46,000 nt of DNA from Streptomyces triticirhizae (GTDB lineage: Bacteria; Actinomycetota; Actinomycetes; Streptomycetales; Streptomycetaceae): the NCBI RefSeq assembly GCF_003696235.1, contig NZ_RFFJ01000023.1, positions 1 to 46,000 on the forward strand, read 5' to 3'. Below are positions 8,485-18,635 of the stretch, one piece after another (the stretch's first letter is position 1; the number at the start of each line of letters is the position of its first letter). The translations under genes were made by a program, and so were the position numbers. The notes beneath the pieces were generated by a model that saw only the letters and a program-made list of their open reading frames with translations, did not search any database and was not told the DNA's origin.

Positions 8485-8820
8485 CGCGTTCCTCACTTCC
8501 CTAGGGTGGTGGCCGCCGATCACCACCCTCGCACAGCCGCCCGCCGGCTCCCGCGCGGGACGCGACCCGGCGCCGGCGTCCCACCGTTCGATGAAGCGTT
8601 TCAGCGAACCGGAACGCCCCGCTCCCCCGCCCGTTCGAGACCCCGGACGAACGGGCCGCCCGGCGGCGCCCCGCGCGGGCCCGCTCGCCGCAGACCTCTT
8701 GACGGGAGCGAGTCGACGTTGTCAGACTCCGGGGACCCGAGCGCTCGCCGATACCCAGAGGGCGGGCGCGACGGGGCCCCTTTTCCCATCGCTCAGCCGT
8801 GCCTTTTCCCGGCCCTTAAA

Positions 8821-8832
8821 TGAATCGATTCA
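8821..8832. promoter_or_regulatory. LacI-family operator, perfect 12-bp dyad
   Basis: TGAATCGATTCA is perfectly self-complementary with the central CG typical of LacI/GalR-family operators (consensus TGxAAxCGxTTxCA-like). It lies 45 bp upstream of the sugar-binding protein start and just before the AAGGAGG ribosome site (8864-8870), ideal for repression. No LacI gene adjoins this operon; the nearest is at 22030. Confidence 0.75.
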
Positions 8833-8877
8833 CGGCGGGCCCTTCCCGTTTTGTTCACCGAGCAAGGAGGCTCTTCG

Positions 8878-10188
8878 ATGCCCAACAGGAAGACCGCGCT
8901 GAGAGGGCTCGCCGTGGCCCTGGCCGGCGCGCTCACGCTGACCGCCTGTGGTGGCGGCGACGGCGGGAGCGACGACGGCGGAAAGGTCACCCTCCGGTTC
9001 ACCTGGTGGGGCACCGAGGGACGGGCCGACCGCTACCAGGCGGCGGTTGACCTCTTCGAGGAGCAGAACCCGGACATCACGGTGCAGACCAGCTTCGCCG
9101 AGTTCAACGACTACTGGACGCAGCGCAGCACCGACGGCACCTCGGGCGAGCTGCCCGACGTGATGCAGATGGACCTCTCCCGGCTGCTGGAGTACGGCAA
9201 CGGCGGCCTCCTCTACGACCTCGGCGAGTTCGAGGGCGGGGTGCTGGACACCTCGACCATCGAGGAGGAGCTGCTCGCCTCGGGTCGGGCCAACGAGCAG
9301 CTCGTGGCGGTGCCCACCGGCACCAACGCGTTCGCCCTCTTCTACAACCCCGACCTGATCGAGGAGTTGGGCGTCGAACTGCCGGACTGGGACTACACCT
9401 GGGAGGAGTACCGGGAGTTCATCCAGGCCGCGAGCGAGGCGGGCGCCGGCCTCGAACCCCGCGTCTACGGCGGCAACGACTACACCATGGTCTGGTGGAT
9501 GTTCATGCTGCACCTGATCCAGCAGGGCATCGAACCGTTCGCCGAGAACGGCGAGATGAACTTCACCGAGGACGACATGCGCGAGTTCGTCGCGTCGGCC
9601 GACCCGCTGCGGCAGCCGGAGAACGTCACCTTCCCGGCCTCCCGCACCGAGCAGCTGCTCCCCAAGAGCGGGTTCACCTCGGGTGAGGTGCCGGTCGAGC
9701 TGAACTGGGACAACATGCTCAGCCAGGCGTCCCAGGACGCCGGCAGCGACAACCTCCAGCTGATGCCGCCGCCCTCGGGACCCGACGGTGAGAAGCACCT
9801 GTTCTTCAAGCCGACCATGCAGCTGGCGGTCGGGGCGAACAGCGCGCACCCCGAGGAGGCCGCGATGCTGATCGACTTCCTGATCAACTCCCCCGAGGCC
9901 GGCGAGATCATCGGCACCGAGCTGGGCATCCCCGCCTCCCAGGAGCGGCTGGACTCGCTCCAGGTCGCGCCGGGCAGCACCGACGAGCGGGTCATCGAGT
10001 ACGAGCAGCGGCTGCGGGACGAGGGCCATGTCACCGAGTCGGCCCCGTTCCACCCGGAGGGCTTCGGCGCCGTGGAGCAGGAGTACGTGCAGGTGTTGGG
10101 CAACGAGTTCGGCTACGGGCGGATGAGCGTGGACGACTTCGTCGAGCGCTGGTTCTCCGAGGCCGGGAACCTGCTGATCACCTCCTGA
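8878..10188 (+). CDS. sugar ABC transporter substrate-binding lipoprotein
   Basis: 436 aa. A signal peptide with lipobox LTAC (Cys24) marks a lipid-anchored extracellular binding protein. The mature part begins after a Gly/Asp linker with VTLRFTWWGTEGRADRY, the start of the family-1 carbohydrate-binding fold, and shows DVMQMDLSRL and FALFYNPDLIEELG. It delivers a sugar or oligosaccharide to the permeases encoded next; the substrate cannot be read from sequence. The ATG at 8878 has AAGGAGG at 8864-8870. It is under the dyad operator at 8821. A 121-bp gap with a strong hairpin separates it from the permeases. Confidence 0.93.
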   Translation: MPNRKTALRGLAVALAGALTLTACGGGDGGSDDGGKVTLRFTWWGTEGRADRYQAAVDLFEEQNPDITVQTSFAEFNDYWTQRSTDGTSGELPDVMQMDLSRLLEYGNGGLLYDLGEFEGGVLDTSTIEEELLASGRANEQLVAVPTGTNAFALFYNPDLIEELGVELPDWDYTWEEYREFIQAASEAGAGLEPRVYGGNDYTMVWWMFMLHLIQQGIEPFAENGEMNFTEDDMREFVASADPLRQPENVTFPASRTEQLLPKSGFTSGEVPVELNWDNMLSQASQDAGSDNLQLMPPPSGPDGEKHLFFKPTMQLAVGANSAHPEEAAMLIDFLINSPEAGEIIGTELGIPASQERLDSLQVAPGSTDERVIEYEQRLRDEGHVTESAPFHPEGFGAVEQEYVQVLGNEFGYGRMSVDDFVERWFSEAGNLLITS

Positions 10189-10194
10189 CCCCCC

Positions 10195-10225
10195 GGCCGC
10201 CGGGCCCGCGCCTGGCCCGGCGGCC
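10195..10225 (+). terminator. stem-loop between binding-protein and permease genes
   Basis: GGCCGCCGGGCC and GGCCCGGCGGCC form a perfect 12-bp stem with a 7-base loop, starting seven bases after the lipoprotein stop. There is no T-run. Such hairpins in sugar ABC operons usually protect the upstream message and reduce read-through, giving more binding protein than permease. A second, 6-bp stem (CGACGG/CCGTCG) follows at 10236-10254. Confidence 0.65.
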
Positions 10226-10309
10226 GCCCGTCCCCCGACGGTTCACGTCCGTCGCCCCCGCCCTCCCGCCGACGTTCTGTCGTCCACGTCATCCGAACGG
10301 AAATCGTCC

Positions 10310-11272
10310 ATGTCCCTGACCCAGCAGGCGTCCCGGGCCGCGCCCGGGGCCGGGCCCACGCGCCGGCCCAGCCCGCCCCGATCCCGGCGGCGGGCCGCCG
10401 AGACCCGGGCCGGTTACGCCTTCCTCGCGCCCTGGCTGCTGGGCTTCATCGCCCTGACCGCCGGCCCGATGATCGCCTCCCTCTACCTGGCCTTCACCGA
10501 CTACCACCCGATCAGGGGCGGCAGTTGGATCGGCCTGGACAACTTCGACCGGCTCTTCGACGACCCGCGCTTCCTGGACTCGGTCGAGGTGACGGCGCAG
10601 TACGCCGTGATCGGCACGCCCGTCAAGCTGGCCGCCGCGCTGGGCGTCGCGATGCTGCTGAACTCGCGGCGGCGCGGCCAGGGCACCTACCGTTCGCTCT
10701 TCTACGCGCCCTCACTGATCGGGGCGAGCGTCTCGGTGGCCATCGTCTGGAAGGCGATGTTCAACGACCAGGGCATCGTCGACGACATCGGCCAGTTCTT
10801 CGGGATGCCGGCCGGCGGCTGGGTGGGCAACCCGGACCTGACGCTGCCGATGATGATCCTGCTGGCGGTCTGGCAGTTCGGCGCGCCGATGGTGATCTTC
10901 CTGGCGGGGCTCAAGCAGATCCCCAACGAGCTGTACGAGGCGGCGCAGATGGACGGCGCGGGCGCGGTCCGGCAGTTCTTCAGGATCACGCTGCCGATGC
11001 TCTCGCCGGTGCTCTTCTTCAACCTGGTGCTGGAGACGATCAACTCGTTCCAGATCTTCGCGTCGGCGTTCATCATCTCCGGCGGGCAGGGCGGCCCGGC
11101 CAACTCGACGCTCTTCTACACCCTCTACCTCTACCAGCGCGGATTCGGCCAGGGGCAGCTCGGCTACGCGGCCGCCATGGCCTGGCTGCTGGTGATCGTG
11201 GTGGGCATCATCACCCTGATCTTCTTCAGGACCTCCAGGTACTGGGTCCACTACTCGGGGGAGGGCCGATGA
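10310..11272 (+). CDS. sugar ABC transporter permease, MalF type
   Basis: 320 aa inner-membrane protein with an Arg/Pro-rich cytoplasmic N-terminus and six expected helices. The ATPase-contacting EAA loop is seen at NELYEAAQMDGAG followed by FFRITLPML. The N-terminal AGYAFLAPWLLGF is typical of the MalF/UgpA side of carbohydrate importers. It overlaps the next permease by ATGA. No ATPase gene is in the cluster; in Streptomyces such importers are commonly energised by the shared ATPase MsiK. Confidence 0.93.
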   Translation: MSLTQQASRAAPGAGPTRRPSPPRSRRRAAETRAGYAFLAPWLLGFIALTAGPMIASLYLAFTDYHPIRGGSWIGLDNFDRLFDDPRFLDSVEVTAQYAVIGTPVKLAAALGVAMLLNSRRRGQGTYRSLFYAPSLIGASVSVAIVWKAMFNDQGIVDDIGQFFGMPAGGWVGNPDLTLPMMILLAVWQFGAPMVIFLAGLKQIPNELYEAAQMDGAGAVRQFFRITLPMLSPVLFFNLVLETINSFQIFASAFIISGGQGGPANSTLFYTLYLYQRGFGQGQLGYAAAMAWLLVIVVGIITLIFFRTSRYWVHYSGEGR

Positions 11273-12177
11273 GCACGGCGCCGCGACCTGACGGGGCCAC
11301 CTCATCGGTGGCCCGGAACGAACGCTCCCGGCGGGCGGCGAACCGACGGCGCGGGCGTACCCTCGCCTTCCACCTGGCCTCCTGGGCGCTGGCCGTCGTG
11401 GTGCTCTACCCGGGCGTGTGGATGCTGCTGTCCGCGTTCCGGCCGAGCAACCAGATCATCGGGCAGACCGGGTTGATCCCGGACGAGACGACGCTGGACA
11501 ACTTCCGCAAGGCGTTCGAGGGCATCGGCGGGATCTCGTTCTGGACCTTCTTCGGGAACTCGATGTTCCTGGCGGTGGCCTCGGTGGTCGGCGTCTGCCT
11601 GTCCTGCTCGGTCTCCGCCTACGCCTTCGCGCGGATCGAGTTCCCGGGCCGGAAGATCTTCTTCACGCTGATGATCGGCACGCTGCTGCTGCCGTTCCAT
11701 GTGGTGATCATCCCGCAGTTCATCATGTTCAACGAGATCGGCTGGACGGACTCGTATCTGCCGCTGCTGGTCGGGAAGTTCCTGGCCTGCGACGCGTTCT
11801 TCGTCTTTCTGATGGTGCAGTTCATGCGGAACCTGCCCCGGGAGCTGGACGAGTCGGCGCGGATCGACGGCGCCGGGCATCCGAGGATCTTCCTCTCCAT
11901 CGTGCTGCCGCTGATGCGGCCGGTGTTGGCGACGGCGTCGATCTTCGCGTTCATCTGGAGCTGGAACGACTTCCTGGCCCCGCTGATCTATCTGCGCTCT
12001 CCCGACTCCTACCCGCTGCCGCTGATGCTGCGGCAGTACACCGACCAGACCACGGTCTCGGACTACGGCGCGCAGATGGCGGCCGCGGTGCTGGCACTGG
12101 TGCCGGTGCTGCTGTTCTTCGTGCTCTTCCAGCGGTACATCGTCGACGGGGTGGCGACCCAGGGGCTCAAGGGCTGA
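11269..12177 (+). CDS. sugar ABC transporter permease, MalG type
   Basis: 302 aa, six helices. The EAA loop is RELDESARIDGAG followed by FLSIVLPLM; the C-terminus ends in RYIVDGVATQGLKG, the usual MalG/UgpE-type ending. The start ATG overlaps the stop of the preceding permease (ATGA), so the two subunits are made in a coupled fashion. It forms the pore with the 10310 product. Confidence 0.94.
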   Translation: MSTAPRPDGATSSVARNERSRRAANRRRGRTLAFHLASWALAVVVLYPGVWMLLSAFRPSNQIIGQTGLIPDETTLDNFRKAFEGIGGISFWTFFGNSMFLAVASVVGVCLSCSVSAYAFARIEFPGRKIFFTLMIGTLLLPFHVVIIPQFIMFNEIGWTDSYLPLLVGKFLACDAFFVFLMVQFMRNLPRELDESARIDGAGHPRIFLSIVLPLMRPVLATASIFAFIWSWNDFLAPLIYLRSPDSYPLPLMLRQYTDQTTVSDYGAQMAAAVLALVPVLLFFVLFQRYIVDGVATQGLKG

Positions 12178-12183
12178 GGCGAC

Positions 12184-12822
12184 GTGACGGATGTGACGGG
12201 TGTGACGGCGGTGAACGAGGCGCGGGGCGGGTCCTCCGGCGGCGCGGCCCCCGGCGGGCCGCCGGAGAGGTTCGGGCGGCTGGCGCTCTTCGGCGAGGTG
12301 GTGATCGTCGGCGTGGTGGTCGCGGTGCTGGCCGTTCCGCTGGTCACGCTGCTGCCCGCGCTGGCCGCCGGAGTCGCCCATCTGCGGCGCCAGTTGACCG
12401 GCCACAGTGTGCGGATGGCCGATCTGGCGCGGGACTTCGCCGTCGCGCTGCGGGAGCTGTGGCCGCTGGCGGCCGGCGCGCTCGGCGGCGCGCTGGTGCT
12501 GCTGTGGAACCTGTCCCTGGCCCAGGCCGGGCTGGTGCCGGGGGCCGGCGGGCTGCGGGTGCTGACCTGGGCGCTGCTGCTGGCACTGGCGGTCCTGCTG
12601 CTGCGGGTGGCCGCCGCCTGGCGCCCCGGGTGCGAACGGGCGGCGCTGCTGCGGGCGTCGGCGGAGCGCGCGGTGCGCGACCCGGCCGGCTCGACGCTGC
12701 TGGCCGTCGGGGTGCTGCTGTGCGGGGTCTTCGTGTGGATGCTGCCGCCGCTGGCGCTGCTGGTGGGCGGCCTGCTGTCCCTGGCGGCGGTGGGCGTCGC
12801 GGCCCGGGCGGCGACGGCCTGA
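12184..12822 (+). CDS. integral membrane protein, possibly YesL/DUF624-like
   Basis: 212 aa with about four or five membrane helices; RFGRLALFGEVVIVGVVVAVLAVP at about 30-52 is the first. Small polytopic proteins of the YesL/DUF624 group often accompany carbohydrate ABC operons, and both position (6 nt after the permease stop) and helix layout fit, but I do not see a diagnostic motif. The start is the GTG at 12184. Its end faces the oppositely directed gene ending at 12842, with 19 bp between. Confidence 0.6.
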   Translation: MTDVTGVTAVNEARGGSSGGAAPGGPPERFGRLALFGEVVIVGVVVAVLAVPLVTLLPALAAGVAHLRRQLTGHSVRMADLARDFAVALRELWPLAAGALGGALVLLWNLSLAQAGLVPGAGGLRVLTWALLLALAVLLLRVAAAWRPGCERAALLRASAERAVRDPAGSTLLAVGVLLCGVFVWMLPPLALLVGGLLSLAAVGVAARAATA

Positions 12823-12841
12823 GGCCGGGGTGGTCGGGCGG

Positions 12842-13852
12842 TCAGCCGTTCAGCCAGCGCCAGCAGATCGTGTAGCCGAGGTCGGGGAAGTCCTCGTTCC
12901 GCCAGGTCGCCCAGGCGTCCGGGGCGCAGAAGTCCGCGTCCGCGTAGTCGCTGGTGCGGCCGGTGACATAGACGTTGGCCCTCTCGCAGTCGGCGAAAGT
13001 GAAGGTGGGTGACTCCACGGAGCCGGTCATCGCGAGGCAGGTGTTGAGGTGGGAACGGCCGGCGTCGTCGGGGTAGTTCATCCGCAGGCAGAGCCGGACG
13101 TCCAGCTCGGGCCGCCAGCCGGACACCGTGAAGGAGCGCCCGTAGTACCCCGGCGTCGAACGGTCGCAGTCGTCCCAGGAACTCTCGTTCTCCAGCCGGC
13201 CGGCGACCGTGAAGTTGCCCGTCTGGCAGGAGGTCTCCTCCCACCGCGCGTCGTCGCCGGAGCCGCCGTAGACGCAGTCGCCCACGGCGGCGTGGTAGGC
13301 GCTGCCCGCGCCGTGCCGGTAGGCCAGACACAGCGTGAGGTCGTAGCCGTCGTAACGGACGGCGCGGTCGAGTTCGGCGCCGTTCACATAGTCCCGGCAG
13401 TCCGCGCCGGCCGGGACGACCTCGCGCACCTCGAACACGCCGTCGCCGCAGGTCGCGGGCGCCAGGTCGGGGGCGTCCGGCGTTCCCCCTTCGGCGAGGC
13501 AGTCGCCCGGGGCGGCGTCCCTGACGGGGTCGGGCGCCTCGGGCTCGCGGGCGTCGCCGTCCGGGTCGGGCGGCGGGTCCACCGGGTCGGAGGGTGGATC
13601 GACGGGGGGCGGAGCGAAGGTCGGGGCGGGCGAAGCGGCGCCGCCGGTGCTGCCTCCCTCGCCGCCCCCGCCGCCCCCGCCGCCCCCGCCGTCCTCGGCG
13701 AACGCGGCGAAGATGAGCACCAGGGCGGCGATCAGGGCGATGGCACAGCCGGCACCGCCCCCGTTCGACCGGCGTCGACGGCCCCCTCCCCCGCCGCCTC
13801 CCCCGAACAGGCCACCGTCATCGACGAATCCGTCGTCACCACCGTCGCTCAC
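12842..13852 (-). CDS. membrane-anchored protein with three 4-Cys modules (LppU-like)
   Basis: 336 aa. In order: Asp/Gly-rich and RRRR cytoplasmic N-terminus (1-33), one membrane helix (about 35-52), a run of ten or so glycines (55-64), a Pro/Asp linker (75-115), then three tandem cysteine modules with C118/135/152/175, C193/209/229/255 and C272/289/309/330. The modules share D-C, a C before F-x-V, and L-C or I-C at the end. This resembles the LppU/SCO3897 group of Streptomyces surface proteins. The GTG at 13852 has a strong GGGAGGAGA upstream. Function is unknown; disulfide-stabilised extracellular repeats are likely. Confidence 0.75.
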   Translation of the reverse strand: MSDGGDDGFVDDGGLFGGGGGGGGRRRRSNGGGAGCAIALIAALVLIFAAFAEDGGGGGGGGGGEGGSTGGAASPAPTFAPPPVDPPSDPVDPPPDPDGDAREPEAPDPVRDAAPGDCLAEGGTPDAPDLAPATCGDGVFEVREVVPAGADCRDYVNGAELDRAVRYDGYDLTLCLAYRHGAGSAYHAAVGDCVYGGSGDDARWEETSCQTGNFTVAGRLENESSWDDCDRSTPGYYGRSFTVSGWRPELDVRLCLRMNYPDDAGRSHLNTCLAMTGSVESPTFTFADCERANVYVTGRTSDYADADFCAPDAWATWRNEDFPDLGYTICWRWLNG

Positions 13853-14063
13853 GACCGATCTCCTCCCAGCGCACCCGCGAACTCCCGGGCCCAGCACGGC
13901 CGTTAGGCTCCCCCGCTCCATGGTCGCCGCCCTCCACAGGTCCTGTCGAGAGGCGGAGCCTCGGGCCGGCGGACCCGGCCGGGGCTCGCGCCGCCCTCGG
14001 CGGCGGGCCGACGTCCGTTCCCGCGACACGTCGCCCCACGCCGCGCCGGGCCGGGGCCGTCCG

Positions 14064-15017
14064 TCAGGGCCCGGCCGGCCCCAGGCCGCTGTGGGCGAGG
14101 ATGATCCGCCGCAGCTCGCGGGCCGCCCTGGGCGGGGAGACGTCGCCCCGGTGGGCGAGCGAGATCGTGCGGTTGAGCCCCGGCGGGACGAACCGCGTCG
14201 TCCGCAGGCCGGAGCGTTCGGCCACCATGCTGGGCACCACCGCCAGGCCGAGCCCGGCGCGAACGAAGCTCAGCACGGCGTCCATCTCGCCGCCCGCCAC
14301 GCTGAAGCTCGGCTCGAAGCCGGCCGCGTGGCAGGCCGCCAGCGTCAACTCCCGCAGGTCGTACCCGTGTCGGAACATCACCAGCGGCCGGTCCCGCAGC
14401 TCCTCGATCGCGATGGGCCCGTCCGGCAGCGGCCCCCGTTCCACCGCGCCCGCGCCACCCGCACCCGCCGAGCCCGAGCCGGTGGGCGGCACGTCGGCCG
14501 GGGGCGAGATCACGACCAGTTCCTCGCGGAGCAGCTCCCGCGTGGCCAGCGCCGGCGCCTGCCCGGTGAGCGGGGTGATCACCAGCGCGAGGTCCAGCTC
14601 GCCGGCGGCCAGCGCGCGCACCAGGTCCTGGGAACCGTCCTCGTGCACCAGCAGCTCGATCCCCGGGTAGCGGTCGCGGAAGTCGCGCAGCACGTCGGGC
14701 ACCAGGCTCGCGCACAGGCTGGGCGGCGCGCCCAGCCGCACCCGCCCGCGCCGCAGCTGCGCGACCTCCTGCACCTCGCGGCGCGCGGTCTCCGTGTCGG
14801 CCAGGATGCGGCGGGCCAGCGGCAGCAGCGCCGTCCCGGCGTCGGTGAGCGAGATGTGGCCGCGCGCCCTGTGGAACAGCTCGGCGCCCAACTCCCGTTC
14901 CAGCGCCCTGATCTGCTGCGAGAGGGACGGCTGGGAGACATGCTCCCGGCTGGCGGCCCTGGTGAAGTGCCGGGTCTCCGCCACCGCCGTGAAGTACCTG
15001 AGCTGCTGGAGCTGCAC
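14064..15017 (-). CDS. LysR-family transcriptional regulator
   Basis: 317 aa. The N-terminal winged helix (about 1-60: LQQLRYFTAVAETRHFTRAA, then SQPSLSQQIRALE) binds DNA; the remainder is the LysR effector domain, with an insertion of about 15 Gly/Ala residues near residue 180. The GTG start at 15017 has AGGGAGG upstream. It is divergent from sdhC with a perfect 8+8 inverted repeat in between, so it most likely controls the sdhCAB operon and itself. The effector is unknown. Confidence 0.93.
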   Translation of the reverse strand: MQLQQLRYFTAVAETRHFTRAASREHVSQPSLSQQIRALERELGAELFHRARGHISLTDAGTALLPLARRILADTETARREVQEVAQLRRGRVRLGAPPSLCASLVPDVLRDFRDRYPGIELLVHEDGSQDLVRALAAGELDLALVITPLTGQAPALATRELLREELVVISPPADVPPTGSGSAGAGGAGAVERGPLPDGPIAIEELRDRPLVMFRHGYDLRELTLAACHAAGFEPSFSVAGGEMDAVLSFVRAGLGLAVVPSMVAERSGLRTTRFVPPGLNRTISLAHRGDVSPPRAARELRRIILAHSGLGPAGP

Positions 15018-15049
15018 CCCGACCTCCCTGATCGGCGAGAGACGATCCC

Positions 15050-15072
15050 TTCGATAGCCGCAGCCTATCGAA
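15050..15072. promoter_or_regulatory. LysR-type operator, perfect inverted repeat
   Basis: TTCGATAG (15050-15057) and CTATCGAA (15065-15072) are exact reverse complements separated by seven bases, and contain the T-N11-A core expected of LysR sites. A further half-site, CTCGATCTAT (15077-15086), follows toward sdhC, as often seen for the activation site. Position between the divergent LysR and sdhC genes fits control of both. Confidence 0.8.
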
Positions 15073-15128
15073 AGCACTCGATCTATGTCTTGGACCGATG
15101 CCGCCTCCCCTCCCTACCGTCGGGTGCC

Positions 15129-15829
15129 ATGGCACTGGCGACGCGCACCGAACGCCGCCCACCGACCGTGGTGCGGTTGTGGCGTTCCACCATCGGCAAG
15201 AAGACGGTGATGGCCGTCAGCGGCGCGATCATGCTGCTGTACCTGGTCTTTCACATGCTGGGGAACCTCAAGGTGTTCTTCGGCCCGGACGAGATGAACG
15301 GCTATGCCCACTGGCTGCGCACGATCGGCGAGCCGGTGCTGCACCACGAGTGGTTCCTGTGGCTGGCCAGGGTCGGGCTGCTGGCCGCCGTGCTCGCCCA
15401 CGGCGTGGCCGCCTACCAGCTGAGCCGCCGCGACCTGGCGGCCCGCCCGGTCGGCTACCGGCACCGGCGGGCCCGGACCAGCTACGCGACCCGCACCATG
15501 CGCTGGGGCGGGGTGATCCTCGCGCTGTTCGTGGTCTGGCACATCCTGGACCTGACCACCGGCCATGTGAACCCGAACGGGGAGTCGGGCCGCCCGTACG
15601 AGAACGTCGTGGCCACGTTCAACACCTGGTACGGCAACACCATCTACGGCGTGGCGATGGTCGCCGTCGGACTGCACATCCGGCACGGCTTCTTCAGCGC
15701 GGCCCAGACGCTGGGCGCCGGCTCGGCCGCCCGGGACCGGGCGCTGCGGCTGACCGCGAACGGGCTGGCGCTGGTGTTGACCCTCGGCTTCCTCGCGGTG
15801 CCCGTCGGCGTGATGACCGGAGTCGTGGA

Positions 15830-15833
<4 letters not shown>
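15129..15833 (+). CDS. sdhC: succinate dehydrogenase cytochrome b subunit SdhC
   Basis: 234 aa, five expected membrane helices, of the single-subunit b558 type that anchors SdhA/SdhB and carries haem. Conserved His residues lie in [28 protein letters not shown] and GLHIRHGFF. The ATG at 15129 is used although its ribosome site is poor. It overlaps sdhA by ATGA. Confidence 0.93.
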
Positions 15834-17847
<2,014 letters not shown>

Positions 17848-17851
<4 letters not shown>

Positions 17852-18591
17852 AACTCACCCTGCGCATCTGGCGCCAGTCGGGCCCCGAGGACCCGGGCGC
17901 GCTGCGGACCTACGAGGTCGACGGGATCACCCCCGAGATGTCGTTCCTGGAGATGTTGGACACCCTCAACGAGGAGCTGATCGAACGGGGCGAGGAGCCC
18001 GTGGCGTTCGACCACGACTGCCGGGAGGGCATCTGTGGGGCGTGCGGGATGGTGATCAACGGCGAGCCGCACGGCCCGGACCGGACCACGACCTGCCAGC
18101 TCCACATGCGGCACTTCGAGGACGGCGCGACCGTGGACATCGAGCCCTGGCGGGCGGCGGCGTTCCCGGTGGTGAAGGACCTGGTGGTGGACCGTTCCTC
18201 CTTCGACCGGGTGATCGGCTCCGGCGGCTACATCACGGCGCCGACCGGGAGCGCGCCGGAGGCGCACGCCACGCCGGTGCCGAAGGCGGCGGCGGACGCG
18301 GCGTTCGAGCACGCGGAGTGCATCGGCTGCGGGGCGTGCGTGGCGGCCTGCCCGAACGGCTCGGCGATGTTGTTCACCTCGGCGAAGGTCGTGCACCTCA
18401 ACTCCCTTCCGCAGGGCGCCCCGGAGCGGGAGACCCGGGTGCTGGACATGGTGGAGACCATGGACGCCGAGGGCTTCGGCGGCTGCACCAACACCGGCAT
18501 GTGCACGACGGTCTGCCCGAAGGGCATCCCGCTGTCGTCGATCTCCACCATGAACCGCGAGTATCTGCGCGCCCTGCGCAAGGGCGCGTGA
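17848..18591 (+). CDS. sdhB: succinate dehydrogenase iron-sulfur subunit SdhB
   Basis: 247 aa. The N-terminal ferredoxin domain binds [2Fe-2S] through [11 protein letters not shown] and a later TTCQL; the C-terminal domain holds [12 protein letters not shown] and [14 protein letters not shown] for the remaining clusters. It links SdhA to the membrane subunit. The GTG start overlaps the sdhA stop (GTGA). Its stop codon lies inside the stem of the downstream terminator. Confidence 0.95.
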
Positions 18592-18635
18592 CGCCCGGCC
18601 GGCGGGACCCCTGTCGCCCCGCCGGCCGGGCGTCA
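18589..18635. terminator. bidirectional terminator, 18-bp perfect stem
   Basis: TGACGCCCGGCCGGCGGG (18589-18606) and its exact complement (18618-18635) form an 18-bp stem with an 11-base loop. The first arm begins with the sdhB stop codon; the second arm's TCA is the stop codon of the oppositely directed permease gene. No T-run is present, as is common for high-GC terminators. It would act on both convergent operons. Confidence 0.85.

Larger units (their letters stand above)
8065..8877. other. intergenic stretch with relics and operon control region
   Basis: About 0.8 kb between the PstS-like gene and the ABC operon with no intact gene I can support. It holds the two fused remnants (8236-8484) and, at its right end, the operator and ribosome site of the ABC operon. 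The rest (8065-8235, 8485-8800) shows nothing recognisable. Codon structure in the long open readings is poor. Confidence 0.6.

Noticed and set aside
8168..8902. Plus-strand open reading starting MTEDSAAGSTVRRLG
   Set aside because: No ribosome site; runs through the relic region and operator into the lipoprotein gene in the wrong frame.
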